Source of the DNA: CAWFFV01 sp963814985
GTDB taxonomy: Bacteria > Chloroflexota > Ktedonobacteria > Ktedonobacterales > Ktedonobacteraceae
Assembly (NCBI GenBank): GCA_963814985.1
Contig: CAWFFV010000013.1
Location: 408,885-472,884 of the forward strand
Length of the DNA: 64,000 nt
Direction of reading: 5' to 3'
Shown piece after piece: positions 47,865 through 57,824 of the stretch. The notes under the pieces were generated by a model. The model was given only the letters and a program-made list of their open reading frames with translations, was not told the DNA's origin and searched no databases. The number at the start of each line of letters is the position of its first letter. Position 1 is the first letter of the stretch. Made by a program: the position numbers and the translations under genes.

Positions 47865-48446
47865 CTATGCGTCTAAAATGCTGAGAATTTCGCGCTGAAA
47901 ATCACGATCCTGCAATTGGTACCAATGCTGACGGAAAGCAGTATGCTGCTTTTCACGATTATATTGCAAATTACGTAAAAGCTGTTCGAGTCCCTGGCGC
48001 TCATCAGTGGAAAGGGCAAATTTAGGATCAAGCAGATGAGAAACTATCTCAGGATGGATCTTAAAGCGCCCTTTCGCCTGGAGATGCAGGGCATTTGCCA
48101 GCACATATTCATAGCCTGTTCCCCCATCCTGGGCTCCCAGACAAAGTCGTAGCAGTGCTATCATGACATCGCTGTCATGAAGTGTACCCAATTCTTCCTG
48201 GATCTGCTCGACTTCTTTGAGGATGGACACACACTCTTTGGGTAACACTTCCTCAAATATTTCGAGGGTATAACGTAGCCTCTTTGCTGCAATCCGCAGA
48301 TTATGCAGCTCATGTACGGCGTAGAGATTATCGGCATACTTATCCCATTTATACATCTCTTCAAGTCGTGCTCTGGCAATAATACGTGCATTCTTGCCGG
48401 TCGAGGCTGTCGCATTTAGTTCTGTAACAGGTCTAGCTTTTGCCAT
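47865..48446 (-). CDS. CHAD domain protein
   Basis: 193 residues. CHAD is an all-helical, polyphosphate-binding domain rich in conserved histidines and lysines. Visible: ARARLEEMYKWDKYADNLYAVHELHNLRIAAKRLRYTLEIFEEVL, the diagnostic H-x3-R-x3-K-R-R/L-R-Y block, then LGTLHDSDVMIALL. ATG 48,446 has GGAGGATTGCATC upstream. It begins 14 bp after the Ppx-CHAD gene ends, so cotranscription and a shared role on polyphosphate granules are likely. Confidence 0.85.
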   Translation of the reverse strand: MAKARPVTELNATASTGKNARIIARARLEEMYKWDKYADNLYAVHELHNLRIAAKRLRYTLEIFEEVLPKECVSILKEVEQIQEELGTLHDSDVMIALLRLCLGAQDGGTGYEYVLANALHLQAKGRFKIHPEIVSHLLDPKFALSTDERQGLEQLLRNLQYNREKQHTAFRQHWYQLQDRDFQREILSILDA

Positions 48447-48460
48447 GATGCAATCCTCCT

Positions 48461-49903
48461 TCAGGCAAGCAGGACTTCGACCTGTTCCTGCAGGCCAGAT
48501 ACGTCGAGTTTCTGCAAGAACATTTCTAGTCTTTGTTGGTGTTGTTGGCGATAGGTATCGAGGCGACGAATAAGCCACTGTATACCAGCCTGTTCTTCAC
48601 AAGGTGCCTGTATGAGTTGCAAGCGCAGGTTCTCAATCATTACATCTGTATCACGAGCTTTACCCAGGATATTTGCAATTTCCTTAACGAGGCGGTAGGT
48701 TTTCTTGAATTGTTTAGGATCGCAAGCTGACTCGTAGGCATCCAGGACGGCACGGAGACGACGCGAGGCCACGCGCATTTTATGTACAGCCTCGATATCC
48801 TCGTGCTTCAATACGTCATCACGCCACGCTAACATTTTGTGAGTACGTTCCAGCAACAAACGACGACCAGATTGTGCAAAGGTCTCGTCGTACTTCGTCT
48901 CTTGAGTATCTGTCACTCCATTTTTCTCTTGTGTTGGAACCTCTGAACTTTTTTGTACCTGCTGTAACCATTCTTCGCCATAGCGCGCATAGCTGAGTAA
49001 AACACCTTCACGGATACCATGAGGACTGACATGAATTTCATTTAACTGTAAACGATCCATGACAGCACGTATGATCAATGCGCCGGCTGGTAAGATGCGC
49101 GTACGTCCTGGCGGCTGTTGGTAGCGCTGAGAAACTTCTTCGGCAGTCAATATATTCAACAGTTCTTCACTGCGTGTTAGATCATCGCGCGTCAATTTAG
49201 TTTCGTGCTCATCTAAGTGGAATGCATGACGGGCCAGGTGCAGCAATGAGTTTGCACTCCCACCAGTAACAATCAGGTTTGGGGGAAGTTGCTTGAAGCG
49301 CATCCCCTGAAAGTAAGTTTGCAGAAATATGTGAGCAACAGCTAAGTCTTCAGATGTCGGGGGATTTGAGGAAAGATAGCGATCATGTAACCAGCCAGAG
49401 CCAATAGGAGTGGAAGTACGCCAGATGATATGCTTATGTATTGCCGTCACGAACTCTGTACTACCGCCGCCCAGGTCCATCACACCTACCAATGCAGGTG
49501 TAGAGAGTTCTCTGTAAAGCTCATACGTTGCACCAGAGAAGGTAAGAGTAGCCTCCACGTTGCCATCGATAAGGTGAACCTCCAACCCGGTCTCTCGCAA
49601 CACCTCCGCAAGAAACTTAGCACTATTAGTTGCCTGCCGAATGGCTTCAGTTGCCACCACAAGAATTGACCCGGCGTGATACTGCTGTGCCAAAGTTTGA
49701 TATTTACGTAAAGTAGTCATGGCCTCATCACATTTCTGCGATGAGATGGCTCCCGTAGCAGTTACACTTTCACCAATGCGTACCAGCTCCTGTTCATCTG
49801 CAAGAATGTCCAGGTCATCAGGTCTACATCTGGCAACAACAATATGGATCGTATTGCTACCGATATCGATAGCGGCGTGGATGGGTGAGCTTTGATCTTG
49901 CAT
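48461..49903 (-). CDS. ppx: Ppx/GppA phosphatase fused to a CHAD domain
   Basis: 480 residues, intact. The N-terminal actin-like ASKHA fold has phosphate-1 AAIDIGSNTIHIVVARC, VATEAIRQATN, phosphate-2 VGVMDLGGGSTEFV and LIVTGGSANSLLHLA, which fits exopolyphosphatase or pppGpp phosphohydrolase. The C-terminus is a CHAD domain (HEDIEAVHKMRVASRRLRAVLDAYE; KARDTDVMIENL), which can tether polyphosphate. ATG 49,903 follows TCTGGAG and starts the family's conserved N-terminus. The three-gene cluster would control polyphosphate turnover. Confidence 0.87.
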   Translation of the reverse strand: MQDQSSPIHAAIDIGSNTIHIVVARCRPDDLDILADEQELVRIGESVTATGAISSQKCDEAMTTLRKYQTLAQQYHAGSILVVATEAIRQATNSAKFLAEVLRETGLEVHLIDGNVEATLTFSGATYELYRELSTPALVGVMDLGGGSTEFVTAIHKHIIWRTSTPIGSGWLHDRYLSSNPPTSEDLAVAHIFLQTYFQGMRFKQLPPNLIVTGGSANSLLHLARHAFHLDEHETKLTRDDLTRSEELLNILTAEEVSQRYQQPPGRTRILPAGALIIRAVMDRLQLNEIHVSPHGIREGVLLSYARYGEEWLQQVQKSSEVPTQEKNGVTDTQETKYDETFAQSGRRLLLERTHKMLAWRDDVLKHEDIEAVHKMRVASRRLRAVLDAYESACDPKQFKKTYRLVKEIANILGKARDTDVMIENLRLQLIQAPCEEQAGIQWLIRRLDTYRQQHQQRLEMFLQKLDVSGLQEQVEVLLA

Positions 49904-50057
49904 GAAAGACTCCAGACTACGAGAGTATGTACTCTCGGATGTTACCACGATTTGGCCCTCCGGTCTTAGGAGGACATAGAGTTCCCAAGACAGTAATCAG
50001 ATGGGGATGATATCGTAATTATAGCACGCAGGAGATAAAAAATACCCGATGGACCTC

Positions 50058-50086
50058 TTGACAAGTCACAAGAGATACTGTAATAT
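50058..50086 (+). promoter_or_regulatory. Sigma-70-type promoter of the tRNA-Leu gene
   Basis: TTGACA at 50,058-50,063 and TAATAT at 50,081-50,086 with exactly 17 bases between, 29 bp upstream of the tRNA. Near-consensus. Confidence 0.75.
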
Positions 50087-50115
50087 AAAACACGTCCTCG
50101 CAAGAGAGTCAGCAA

Positions 50116-50199
50116 GCCGAAATGGTGAAATTGGTAGACACGCAACGTTCAGGGCGTTGTGCCTTAACTGGCATGGGGGTTCGAGTCCCCCTTTCGGCA
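50116..50199 (+). tRNA. tRNA-Leu (CAG)
   Basis: Acceptor stem GCCGAAA pairs with TTTCGGC, discriminator A. D arm contains TGGTAGACACG; anticodon stem CAACG/CGTTG encloses the loop TTCAGGG with anticodon CAG. A long variable arm (class II tRNA) and T loop GGTTCGAGTCC follow. 84 nt; CCA is not encoded. Confidence 0.95.
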
Positions 50200-50210
50200 C
50201 TCAAAATACA

Positions 50211-50251
50211 GTTGGGAAGCTCACCTATAAAGTGGCTTCCCAACTTGTTTT
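50211..50251 (+). terminator. Terminator after tRNA-Leu
   Basis: GTTGGGAAGC and GCTTCCCAAC form a perfect 10-bp stem, followed by TTGTTTTAT. Confidence 0.8.
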
Positions 50252-50334
50252 ATGGGCACATCTGTTTGATCACTCTCGCTCAAATTGAGAGGGTGAGAGC
50301 AAAACTGAGAGCAAAACGCCGGTGAGAGCAAAAA

Positions 50335-51507
50335 TCATACAGGGGTAGCACCGTTATCACCCTCACGCTGATTGTCCTTCTCATTACCAAACACACCCTG
50401 CCACTTCTCCACAACATCCTGTTGCATTGACGGGAACAAGTGACCATAAATGCCAAGTGTGATAGAGATGTCACTATGCCCTAGCAACTCCTGAATAACT
50501 TTCGGGTGAATCCCCATACTGATCAAAATGGTTGCAGCACTATGACGCAGATCATGAAAAGGCATAGCTGGTAGTTCGGCCTGCTCCAGTATCTTTTTAA
50601 ACATCCTCAGTACGTGAATAGGGTTCAGATACCCACCCGTCAGGTCTGGAAACACCAGATTACGATTTTCCCAGGCTTCACCAACTTTGAGACGCCGCTC
50701 AGCTTGCTTTACCTGATGTTGCTTCAGCATGTTAATAAAGAACTCTGGCAGATTGATAGTTCGCTTCCCAGCTTGCGTTTTAGGCTCATTCTCAACATAC
50801 CCATATCCTGAAATGTAGTCCACGGTATGGAGCACACACAATACGCGTCGCTCAAGATCAACGTCCGACCAGCGCAGCGCTATTATCTCGCCTTTACGCA
50901 TACCGGTGATAATCGCCATCATCAACACCGCTTCTAAACGGTGCCCTCGAATACCTTCCAGTAACTTCCTTGCTTGCTCTAATGTTAATGGTGTTCCTTC
51001 ACGGCTAACAACACGCGGAGAGTCGAGGAGATCACACACATTTCTTGATACATAATTCCAGCGTACTGCATGCTTCAGAGCCAGATGCAGGACACCATGA
51101 ATTTCATGAACGGTCTTTGAGGAAAGGCCGTCTTTACGCTTCTTTGCGTAAAAACGTTGCACCTGCTCAGGTGTTAACTTCTGCAACCAGACTTCTCCCA
51201 GATCAGTAACAATGTACTTGACCAGCTTCTTGTACTTCACATATGTGCTTATGCGTATATTATCCTTATGGACATTCTCCAGCCAGTCTTCCAGGTAGTT
51301 CTTTAGCTTACGCTGAGGCCCATTAGCCAGCGTCCCCTTTTCCAGTTCGCGCAAGACCTCATTTTTCTTTTTCACCGCCTCCTGTTTCGTCTTGCAATAG
51401 AACTTCTTGCGCTTGCCAAGAGCCACCGAAACTTCGACAACCCATCGATCACGATCAGGTGCATAATAGATCGATCCCTCATTATGACCACGACGTTGAT
51501 CAGTCAT
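50335..51507 (-). CDS. Tyrosine integrase, phage/ICE type
   Basis: 390 residues, intact. N-terminal AP2-like arm-binding region (GSIYYAPDRDRWVVEVSVALGKRKKFYCKTKQEAVKKKNEVL), core-binding domain, and catalytic domain with Arg in ITGMRKGEIIALRWSD, HDLRHSAAT (H-x-x-R), LLGHSDISITLGIYGHL (His and Tyr). ATG 51,507 follows AGGAGG. It lies 135 bp from the tRNA-Leu gene and transcribes towards it, the usual layout of a tRNA-integrated element. Confidence 0.93.
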   Translation of the reverse strand: MTDQRRGHNEGSIYYAPDRDRWVVEVSVALGKRKKFYCKTKQEAVKKKNEVLRELEKGTLANGPQRKLKNYLEDWLENVHKDNIRISTYVKYKKLVKYIVTDLGEVWLQKLTPEQVQRFYAKKRKDGLSSKTVHEIHGVLHLALKHAVRWNYVSRNVCDLLDSPRVVSREGTPLTLEQARKLLEGIRGHRLEAVLMMAIITGMRKGEIIALRWSDVDLERRVLCVLHTVDYISGYGYVENEPKTQAGKRTINLPEFFINMLKQHQVKQAERRLKVGEAWENRNLVFPDLTGGYLNPIHVLRMFKKILEQAELPAMPFHDLRHSAATILISMGIHPKVIQELLGHSDISITLGIYGHLFPSMQQDVVEKWQGVFGNEKDNQREGDNGATPV

Positions 51508-51518
51508 ACCCATACCTC

Positions 51519-51725
51519 CTAAGCTAAACACCGTTCTCGGTCTTTAAGCCAACTATCTAACGATTCTGGATGAACGCGACGTATCCGACCGACCTGGATC
51601 GATGGTAATCCCTCGCGGTAGATGAAGTTATAGACCGTTTGACGACATACCCCCAACTGTACAGCCACATCAGCAACACTCAACAACAACGGTTGCACAG
51701 TCGAGATCTTCTTACGACGAGCCAT
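51519..51725 (-). CDS. Excisionase-like helix-turn-helix protein
   Basis: 68 residues. LLSVADVAVQLGVCRQTVYNFIYREGLPSIQVGRIRRVHPESLDSWL is the excisionase/MerR-type DNA-binding fold (HTH_17). It lies 11 bp upstream of the integrase on the same strand and so probably directs integrase towards excision. Confidence 0.85.
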   Translation of the reverse strand: MARRKKISTVQPLLLSVADVAVQLGVCRQTVYNFIYREGLPSIQVGRIRRVHPESLDSWLKDRERCLA

Positions 51726-52043
51726 GGAACACCTCTTTCTAAGCCACAGCGGTTTCTCAGTGAGAGATCACAACGCCGCGCACCATGCGAATATGCGAAA
51801 ACGTAAGAACCCTAAACAAGTCAGGGTGTTGGGCAAGAGTGCCAGACCTGCTAGATCGCCACCAGATCCCATATGTTGCCCAACAGAACAAATTTTCCTT
51901 TGGATATTGAGACAACAATGTGATTGGTTCGGGTCTTGCTGGATAGGACTGCTTGGGTGGTCATTGCCTTCCTATTGCCACTCCTGCCCATCCGTTACAA
52001 GCGTGCAAAGGAACATCATCACTTCTGCAACGCCCAACTCAGT
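51726..52043. other. Gap between excisionase-like gene and helicase loader
   Basis: No supportable gene. TGTTGGGCA near 51,829 and its complement TGCCCAACA near 51,884 could form a hairpin or an operator. Otherwise nothing recognised. Confidence 0.35.
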
Positions 52044-52847
52044 TCAATGCTTCTGTCCAGAATGCATCTCCATGCGATAATCGGTCCCACTCATCTGCAC
52101 AGGGATGATCCCCATCATCAAACGGGAGCGTGCCGCACCTCCGACAAAGCGTTCTAACTCAACTGGAGTACAGTTCGATGAGAGCGCCAGAGGCCGTCCC
52201 GCCCTGGTGCGTCCATCGATGATCTGGTAGTACACCTCCTGCCGAAACTCACTGGGTTTGGGCTTATCAACGTCATCGAGCAGCAACAATGGCGTTTCGA
52301 TGGCCCGCCTGAGAAGGTCATGATAGCCCTGGTTATTGCCCAGACGATCCTGGATGGCATCGAAGAGGGTCACCGCTGAAGCAAACAAGCAGGGTCGACG
52401 GGCTACCATTCGTGCATTGGCAAGAGCTGCCAGCAAGTGGGTCTTGCCAACGCCATATGCTCCATAGAGGGCAAGAACTCCCTCCTGAGCCGTAGCAAAG
52501 GAGCGCGCATCTCCAAACGCTCGCTCCTGGCGTTTGCGCTCAAATGTGGCAAAGGTCTTGTCAGCAAGTCCCAGTTGCGCCCACTTGCGACCAAGCCAGG
52601 TGTAGGTCTGTGCTATTTGGGCCTGTGTGAGGGCCTCGGCGAGCGTCCGAGGGACAGCTTGTCGGCGTTGCTGCTCCAGCACGTGCTGCTCACAGGCACA
52701 CGGGCGGCGAGCATAATAGCCATTGCCCAGGACGAACGGCTTGATGACCCCGCATGTGGCACACATCCACGTTTTTTCTTCCTCGTTCTGGCTCAAGAAT
52801 CGCATGACCCCCCGAGGAAGCGGCATCAGTTCACCGGATCGTTGCAT
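52044..52847 (-). CDS. DnaC/IstB-like helicase loader ATPase
   Basis: 267 residues. A Cys-rich N-terminal region (CATCGVIKPFVLGNGYYARRPCAC) suggests zinc binding. Then the AAA+ core: Walker A LYGAYGVGKTHLL, Walker B PLLLLDDVDKP, sensor PLALSSNCTP, arginine region ARSRLMMG. ATG 52,847 follows AGGAGGTGTC and is preferred to the long upstream extension in the same frame, which looks like the end of the preceding protein. It would load the replicative helicase on the element's origin. Confidence 0.8.
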   Translation of the reverse strand: MQRSGELMPLPRGVMRFLSQNEEEKTWMCATCGVIKPFVLGNGYYARRPCACEQHVLEQQRRQAVPRTLAEALTQAQIAQTYTWLGRKWAQLGLADKTFATFERKRQERAFGDARSFATAQEGVLALYGAYGVGKTHLLAALANARMVARRPCLFASAVTLFDAIQDRLGNNQGYHDLLRRAIETPLLLLDDVDKPKPSEFRQEVYYQIIDGRTRAGRPLALSSNCTPVELERFVGGAARSRLMMGIIPVQMSGTDYRMEMHSGQKH

Positions 52848-53863
52848 GATGACACCTCCTGATTCTCTCTGCGTTGAGCGGCTGTTGACTTCCTGGAGTC
52901 GCCGTTGCAGAAATGTCTCGTAGGCATCACCACCGTCTCCTTGACTGGTACTTGATGAGGCCTGGGGCCTGCCTGTCGTACCCGTTGCTAATTGATGCGA
53001 AGCCACAGCATGGGCTCTGGCTGATGGGTGCTCAGCTGAGGCATACTCACCCCGTTCCCGCTTCAACCAGCGGCGGAAAAAAGCAGGGGTCATGGCCTGC
53101 TTCTTCTGGTTGCGCCGCTGATTGTCAATCCACTCTCGTGCCGCATCTGCCTCACCGAGCAGGGAGATGGCTGGATCACCAAGGAACTCACCCACAATCC
53201 GTGTCAGGGCTGGAGTAGCAGAGAGCTTGAGGATTTGTGCGACCTGGTGCGTGACCCTCGTGATTGTTTCATCGGAAAAAGAGAGATCGTCGCTGTCGCG
53301 TCGCGGGTGGTTGGGGAAGTAGGAGAGGTCGGGAAGGTCACAACATTGGTGAACACGTTCCCTTCTACTTCTTCTTCTCTTTCTATTTCCTCTTCCTCTT
53401 CCTCTTCCTCTTCTACTTCTACTTCTAGGGAGCTTTTTTGAGGTTTCTCAAACTTTTCCAAACTTTCCTCAACTTTTTTCAACTTTTTTTGAGGAAAATC
53501 AAAAGCGTCGGAGAGTTCCTCGGATTCTTGCTTCTCCTGCTCAGGTGGTGCAGGAAACTTTGATCGGGCCGGGTCTCTTAATTTCTGCCATTCCTGCCAT
53601 CTGGTCAGACTGTAGTAGCGATGACGCCCCACCTGGTACAAGGTGACCAGTTCAAGTGCCTGTAGGGTTCCCAGGGCACCCTCAATCTGTTCAGGAGCAT
53701 AGCCGCGTATTTCGCGACCTAACAATGTGCTATGAGCAAAGCCCCGTCCATGATCATCAGCTTGCAGGACCATGCCAATCAAAATCAGGCACTCATCACT
53801 TGACAGAGCAATGACATCAGGGTTTTTCAAAAAGTCGAAAGGGAAACTCCGTGCACGAGCCAT
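52848..53863 (-). CDS. DnaD-like replication initiator with acidic tract, frameshifted
   Basis: N-terminal winged helix: MARARSFPFDFLKNPDVIAL, ILIGMVLQADDHGRGFAHST, LVTLYQVGRHRYYSLTRWQEWQ. Next comes a lysine/glutamate-rich linker with about a dozen consecutive Glu, then, after an indel near 53,270, DETITRVTHQVAQILKLSATPAL and GEADAAREWIDNQRRNQKKQ. No stop separates it from the helicase-loader frame. Either the two overlap or a second indel hides the stop. The role as initiator is inferred from the fold and from the neighbouring loader. Confidence 0.6.
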
Positions 53864-53896
53864 TGGTGACTCCTTTCCTTTGAAAACCAGCCTTCC

Positions 53897-54787
53897 TTAC
53901 AGGGATTCTTCATCTGGGACTGGTGGATACGAAGAGATAGAAAAAGCCTCTGCTTCCTCCTCTGTCAGATCTCCCTGGTCAACCAATCGTTCCCGAACGG
54001 TAGCCAGGTGTTGCGCCAGAGCCGGGGAGCGTAATACCACACCTCTTCATAGATGTGTGGCCTCTGCACCGGGGCATGTTGCCGTCCCCAGCGTGTGGAT
54101 GCAGCGTTTCTTTTCATCTTGTAGTACCGTGTTAATTGGGTTTGCACATCATTGGGGAAGAGTCTTCCTCTTTTGGAGCGAGCTGACTGGCTAACTCCAT
54201 CATGATTGCTCGGAGTTCATCCAGCCGCTTCATGGTCAGCTCGACCTCGACGGCGATTTTGCCCTCATCAGGAAACTGCATGACAGCATCAGGCATATGG
54301 GTCAGCTTCTGATGCTTCTGCCTGACGATCCTGCCCGCAAATGTCGTTCACTCAGCCAGATCACATCAGCAAAGTCTCCTCCGTGTCAAGACAAATCGTA
54401 TTGATGGCGTCCAGATGCTTACGCGTACTCTCTGCTGGTCGATGTGCACGAAAAGGGAGTTGCAACAGGTTGAGTCCCTTCGTCGTCAGCCAGACCCATG
54501 TTTGACCTTTGACAAGCGTTCTCTCTTTCTCAACCCAGCCAGCATCGAGCCAACGAGCCACGACCATACGGGCCGCACCCTCCCCAATTCCCGCGTCGCC
54601 GACGGCATTGAAACCTGGTGCTCTGCTCAGAAGGAACCGGATGTGATCCATTGTGGCAGCCTGCTGTTTCAGCGATCCAGCACAAGGTCACCAGATCTCG
54701 CCTGGTGAGCAGGCGAGTTCCTTTGTCCTTTCGCGTCTTGCGTCGGTTCTTGTTTGTGTCAGTGGCCCTCTCCTTTTGTACTGCCAT
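53897..54787 (-). pseudogene. Replication-relaxation family protein, multiple frameshifts
   Basis: Fragments in order: start MAVQKERATDTNKNRRKTRK with AAAGGAG upstream, RLLTRRDLVTLCWIAETAG, winged helix IRFLLSRAPGFNAVGDAG and VVARWLDAGWVEKERTLV, then MPDAVMQFPDEGKIAVEVEL and TMKRLDELRAIMMELASQ, and finally VQTQLTRYYKMKRNAAST and LVDQGDLTEEEAEAFSISSY. The middle block (D-x-hydrophobic...EvEL...K) is the nuclease-like core of the Replic_Relax family, common in actinobacterial and chloroflexal plasmids. At least three indels. Confidence 0.6.
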
Positions 54788-54852
54788 CGTTGCTCCTTTC
54801 CGTTTGTGTTTCTCAATGATGAGAGAGTGTATGTATGAAAGAGAGTATCTTT

Positions 54853-54874
54853 CTCTATTTATTAATAAATAGAG
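54853..54874. promoter_or_regulatory. 22-bp perfect palindrome upstream of the replication-relaxation gene
   Basis: CTCTATTTATTAATAAATAG followed by AG is self-complementary end to end. It lies 66 bp upstream of the gene's start, in an AT-rich stretch, a good position for a repressor operator. From 54,875 to 55,671 no gene is supported; the shared motif at 55,183 is listed separately. Confidence 0.5.
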
Positions 54875-55182
54875 GGATATAGTCAGCGTGATTGCTCCCT
54901 TCTCTCTTGTGCAGAACTCCTTTCCTCTGTTCTCGCTTCACAAGCCGAAACAACTCTTCTGTCAGATCTGTTTGCCTGATGCTGATTTGCTTGTTCCTGT
55001 TGCAGGTCGACCACAGAGCGATCGCAAGCCTCTCTGTCGACCAATGGGAGCTGTAGCATCATCCTGGCTCTCCTTTCCTGTGATGATCATGCTGACTGGT
55101 TCCTGGTTCTCTTGCTCAACCAGTTCTTCCAGGCCCCGTGATCTCTTGCCGCAGTTCCTTCTGTTTCAAGCATATCTGCCTT

Positions 55183-55258
55183 TATGCACACAACACATCT
55201 GACAGAATCGCGAATTTGGCATATTTCCCGTTTTGTCAGGTCGGTTGTCAGGTCAGAC
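55183..55258. promoter_or_regulatory. Shared upstream motif, copy 1
   Basis: TATGCACACAACACATCTGA then CAGAA, 35-40 variable bases, then TTTGTCAGGT and TTGTCAGGTCA. The same arrangement, with few differences, occurs at 57,825-57,897. The CTGACA/TGTCAG elements are inverted relative to each other, as in an operator. On the minus strand it would lie before ATG 55,173, which opens a frame of only 29 codons. Confidence 0.45.
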
Positions 55259-55671
55259 AGAGCGAGATTTTCCTCATGGAACCTCCTTCATCGTCGTGAG
55301 TGCCTCGATGTGCAATGGATCAAGCCATTTCGTCAGGCCTTCCTATCAGGAGTACATCGGTATTTTCCTCTCAAGAAAGGTATACCTTAACAGAACAGGA
55401 AGAAACAGGTTCACGAGAAGAAACAGAGCAGACATCATCCAGACATGGATAGGGAAGGAAACCAGAACACCAGTTTTGTATAGGGAAGGAAAACAGAAAA
55501 CGAGAACTCTGGGGGGAAACCAACCTGAAAAACCGCTTCGAACGTGAAATGTTCTGATAAGTCTGGCGTGAGCATTCTTCTCATCGCATCATTGTCCACA
55601 GCACTGCGGACCCTTCCAGTGAAAAAGATTTACGGATTCCAGTGTTGCGGGATGTACCTCCGTCAGATAGA

Positions 55672-56692
55672 ATGAGGGAAACCAAACTCATACAGGAGGC
55701 TGGCTTGCAGCAACACATCCGTTCACACGTGGATCAAATCGCCGACACGCTTCAGTTTGGGTCACCCACGGCGATCTATCAGCAGATGTTTTCTCCTTCC
55801 ATGAAGCGCAGGAAATATGGTTTCATTCTCATATCCATCGTTTTGATCATGGGTTTCCCGTCTGCTGAGTTGATAGGAACTCTTCTGAGTACTTCCAAGC
55901 AGCCAGCACTTATCCTGATGACTACCATCTTCTTTGTCCCTTTCTGTATCTTTACCCTTATCTTGGCTCCGATTCTCTTTCTCCGTGCAACCATCCCCTG
56001 GTATGTGTTCCTCTATTCTGAGGGATTTATCTCATCCAAAGGACGCCGGATCGATGCGAACTCTGCTGGGACCAAGTGACAGCAATCCGTCAGGTAGTTA
56101 CCGGCTCTGATCTTCTGTCTCGAACAAACGGAAAGCTCTTTCTACTCAATAACACCTTTCTGAACCTTGAGACAGTACATCTTCTTGATCCTCGTGACAG
56201 AGACTTACCCTGGTACTTACCTTGGTTGGGATTGATCGGACGTCAGGAAACCGAAGTGGCTCCTCTCTTTGCGCGTCATGAGGCAGCACTCAACCAGGAG
56301 AGAGAATTCATCACGGTTATGGAACGTGAGATTGTTCTCCGGCTCTTTCCCAGAATGGTTGCGACATATCAGGAAGGTCTTTCAGTGACCTTTGGCAAAT
56401 TGGAGATGAGCACCAGGGGCTTCAGTGATGGAAAGGCGATTCTTCCTGGGATGATTTTGGCCGGATTACCCTTGATGGAAGAGAAGAAGATCCCTTGCCA
56501 GAAAACGTTCCACCTCCAAACTTGCAGACACTTCTCGAACGCCTGTCCTGGTGGCAAAACGAAGTTACCTCAAGCGATATTCTGCTTATTCTCAGGAAAG
56601 GTAAACATGACATCTTCTGGTCACAGCCAGTATCCGAGGTGCCAAATGCCTTTTTACTGATGGAGCTGGCTAACTCTGTATGCCCTCAGTGA
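55672..56692 (+). CDS. Membrane protein with PH-like domain (DUF6585-like), two frameshifts
   Basis: Residues 45-115 hold two membrane helices (YGFILISIVLIMGFPSAEL; LILMTTIFFVPFCIFTLILAPILF). Then PWYVFLYSEGFISSKGRRID and, after an indel near 56,065, WDQVTAIRQVVTGSDLLSRT and KLFLLNNTFLNLETVHLL form a PH-like fold. A second indel near 56,455 leads to NVPPPNLQTLLERLSWWQNE and a stop at 56,690. About 340 residues. Common among uncharacterised Ktedonobacteria proteins by my recollection; no function known. Start codon uncertain. Confidence 0.5.
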
Positions 56693-57507
56693 ACCAACAC
56701 CCGCGAAGAGTGAGCGACCTGCGGCCTTGCGCCACTTCTGGCGGCATTTCATCCCAGGTCCGCCCATCGAGCATTCGCCCACCGCTGTTATGGTAGCGGC
56801 CACCAACCTGTTTGAAGAAAAAGTGGGCATGGTGTTGCTGGCACTGATCTCGAAGAGAGCGTGCCCAGTCCAGATCAAATGGTCGTGCTCCCGTTCCACT
56901 TTCTCCTCCACAGATCACCCATTGCAGTTGGGATAGCCAGGGAGTTAGATCAAGTGGTCCCAGAAGTGGCTCACAGCTCAAAAAATGCACCACGGCAGGA
57001 ACCTCGAGAAGAAAAGGGACGCGCTCTTCTGCACGTTTCTGCAATCCTGCGCTTGTTCCTATCCACACGTTATCAGGGAATGATGTTCGCCAGGGCGACA
57101 TTTTCAGGATGTTCTCTGGCCGCTTCGTCAACAGTAGCCAGTTTAACCAGGGCGTTTGTTCAATCAGCCGCCAGAGCTTTGGGCGTTCCTGGTTGACCGT
57201 TGGATGATCTTCATAGACATCGGCCATGCTACTACAAAAAACACTGGCGCGATGCCCCAGCCTCTGCCTGCTTGCGGTTCCAGGCAATAGGCTTGTTCCA
57301 GTATGCTGGGCCGAATGTACGCCGTGGTGTGGTGGCGGCTGGTCCCCACACACCATGGCCGTAGTGTGCAGCGATGCCTTCAGCGTAACAGTTCTTGCAC
57401 TCCTCAGAAACTTTGAAGCATCCCCACACCAGATTGAAGGTATATCCCTGGATGACGGTCCCATCGGGGAGCCGTCGCCAGGTCCATTGGATTTCAGTGG
57501 AAGCCAT
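56670..57507 (-). CDS. DUF5131 / phage Gp37-Gp68 family protein, frameshifted
   Basis: Starts MASTEIQWTWRRLPDGTVIQ, then NLVWGCFKVSEECKNCYAEG with a Cx7CxxC cluster like radical-SAM enzymes. After an indel near 57,250 it continues MADVYEDHPTVNQERPKLWR, NWLLLTKRPENILKM, VWIGTSAGLQKRAEERVPFL and VICGGESGTGARPFDLDWAR. The family is frequent in phages and mobile elements; the reaction is not known. Its 3' end overlaps the convergent gene by about 20 bp. Confidence 0.8.
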
Positions 57508-57736
57508 TCTGGGAATTTCCTCCTCCTGATTGGTTCTGTTCTCGTTGGTGTATCCACTGCTCAAGTGAGGCCAGTGAAATGCGCACTGCTCGGCCAAATC
57601 GTACCGTCGGCAATCGTTCTTGCTCGATCAGCTCGACCACTTTGGTGCGACCCAGGTTCAGTGCTTGTGCTGTCTGGGCAATGGTAAGCAACAATGGTTG
57701 GAGTTGATGGACATTGGATGATGGTTCTTTTTGCAT
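57494..57736 (-). CDS. Excisionase-like helix-turn-helix protein
   Basis: 80 residues. LLLTIAQTAQALNLGRTKVVELIEQERLPTVRFGRAVRISLASLEQWI is the same HTH_17 fold as the protein at 51,519. Its 3' end overlaps the DUF5131 start by 14 bp, so the two are translationally linked. The start at 57,736 has AGAGGAGC upstream. Confidence 0.8.
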   Translation of the reverse strand: MQKEPSSNVHQLQPLLLTIAQTAQALNLGRTKVVELIEQERLPTVRFGRAVRISLASLEQWIHQREQNQSGGGNSQNGFH

Positions 57737-57824
57737 GATGAACTTGCTCCTCTCGTCTTTGTCCTCTGTGATCAGTTTCCTGTCTGGTTCATGATCTCTT
57801 TCATGCTGCAAGCATACCTGCTGA

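Noticed and set aside
54888..55547. Open frames on the plus strand between 54.9 and 55.5 kb
   Set aside because: Composition is atypical (Ser/Leu/Phe- or Arg-rich), there are no ribosome sites, and no domain is seen; they look like chance frames in a control region.
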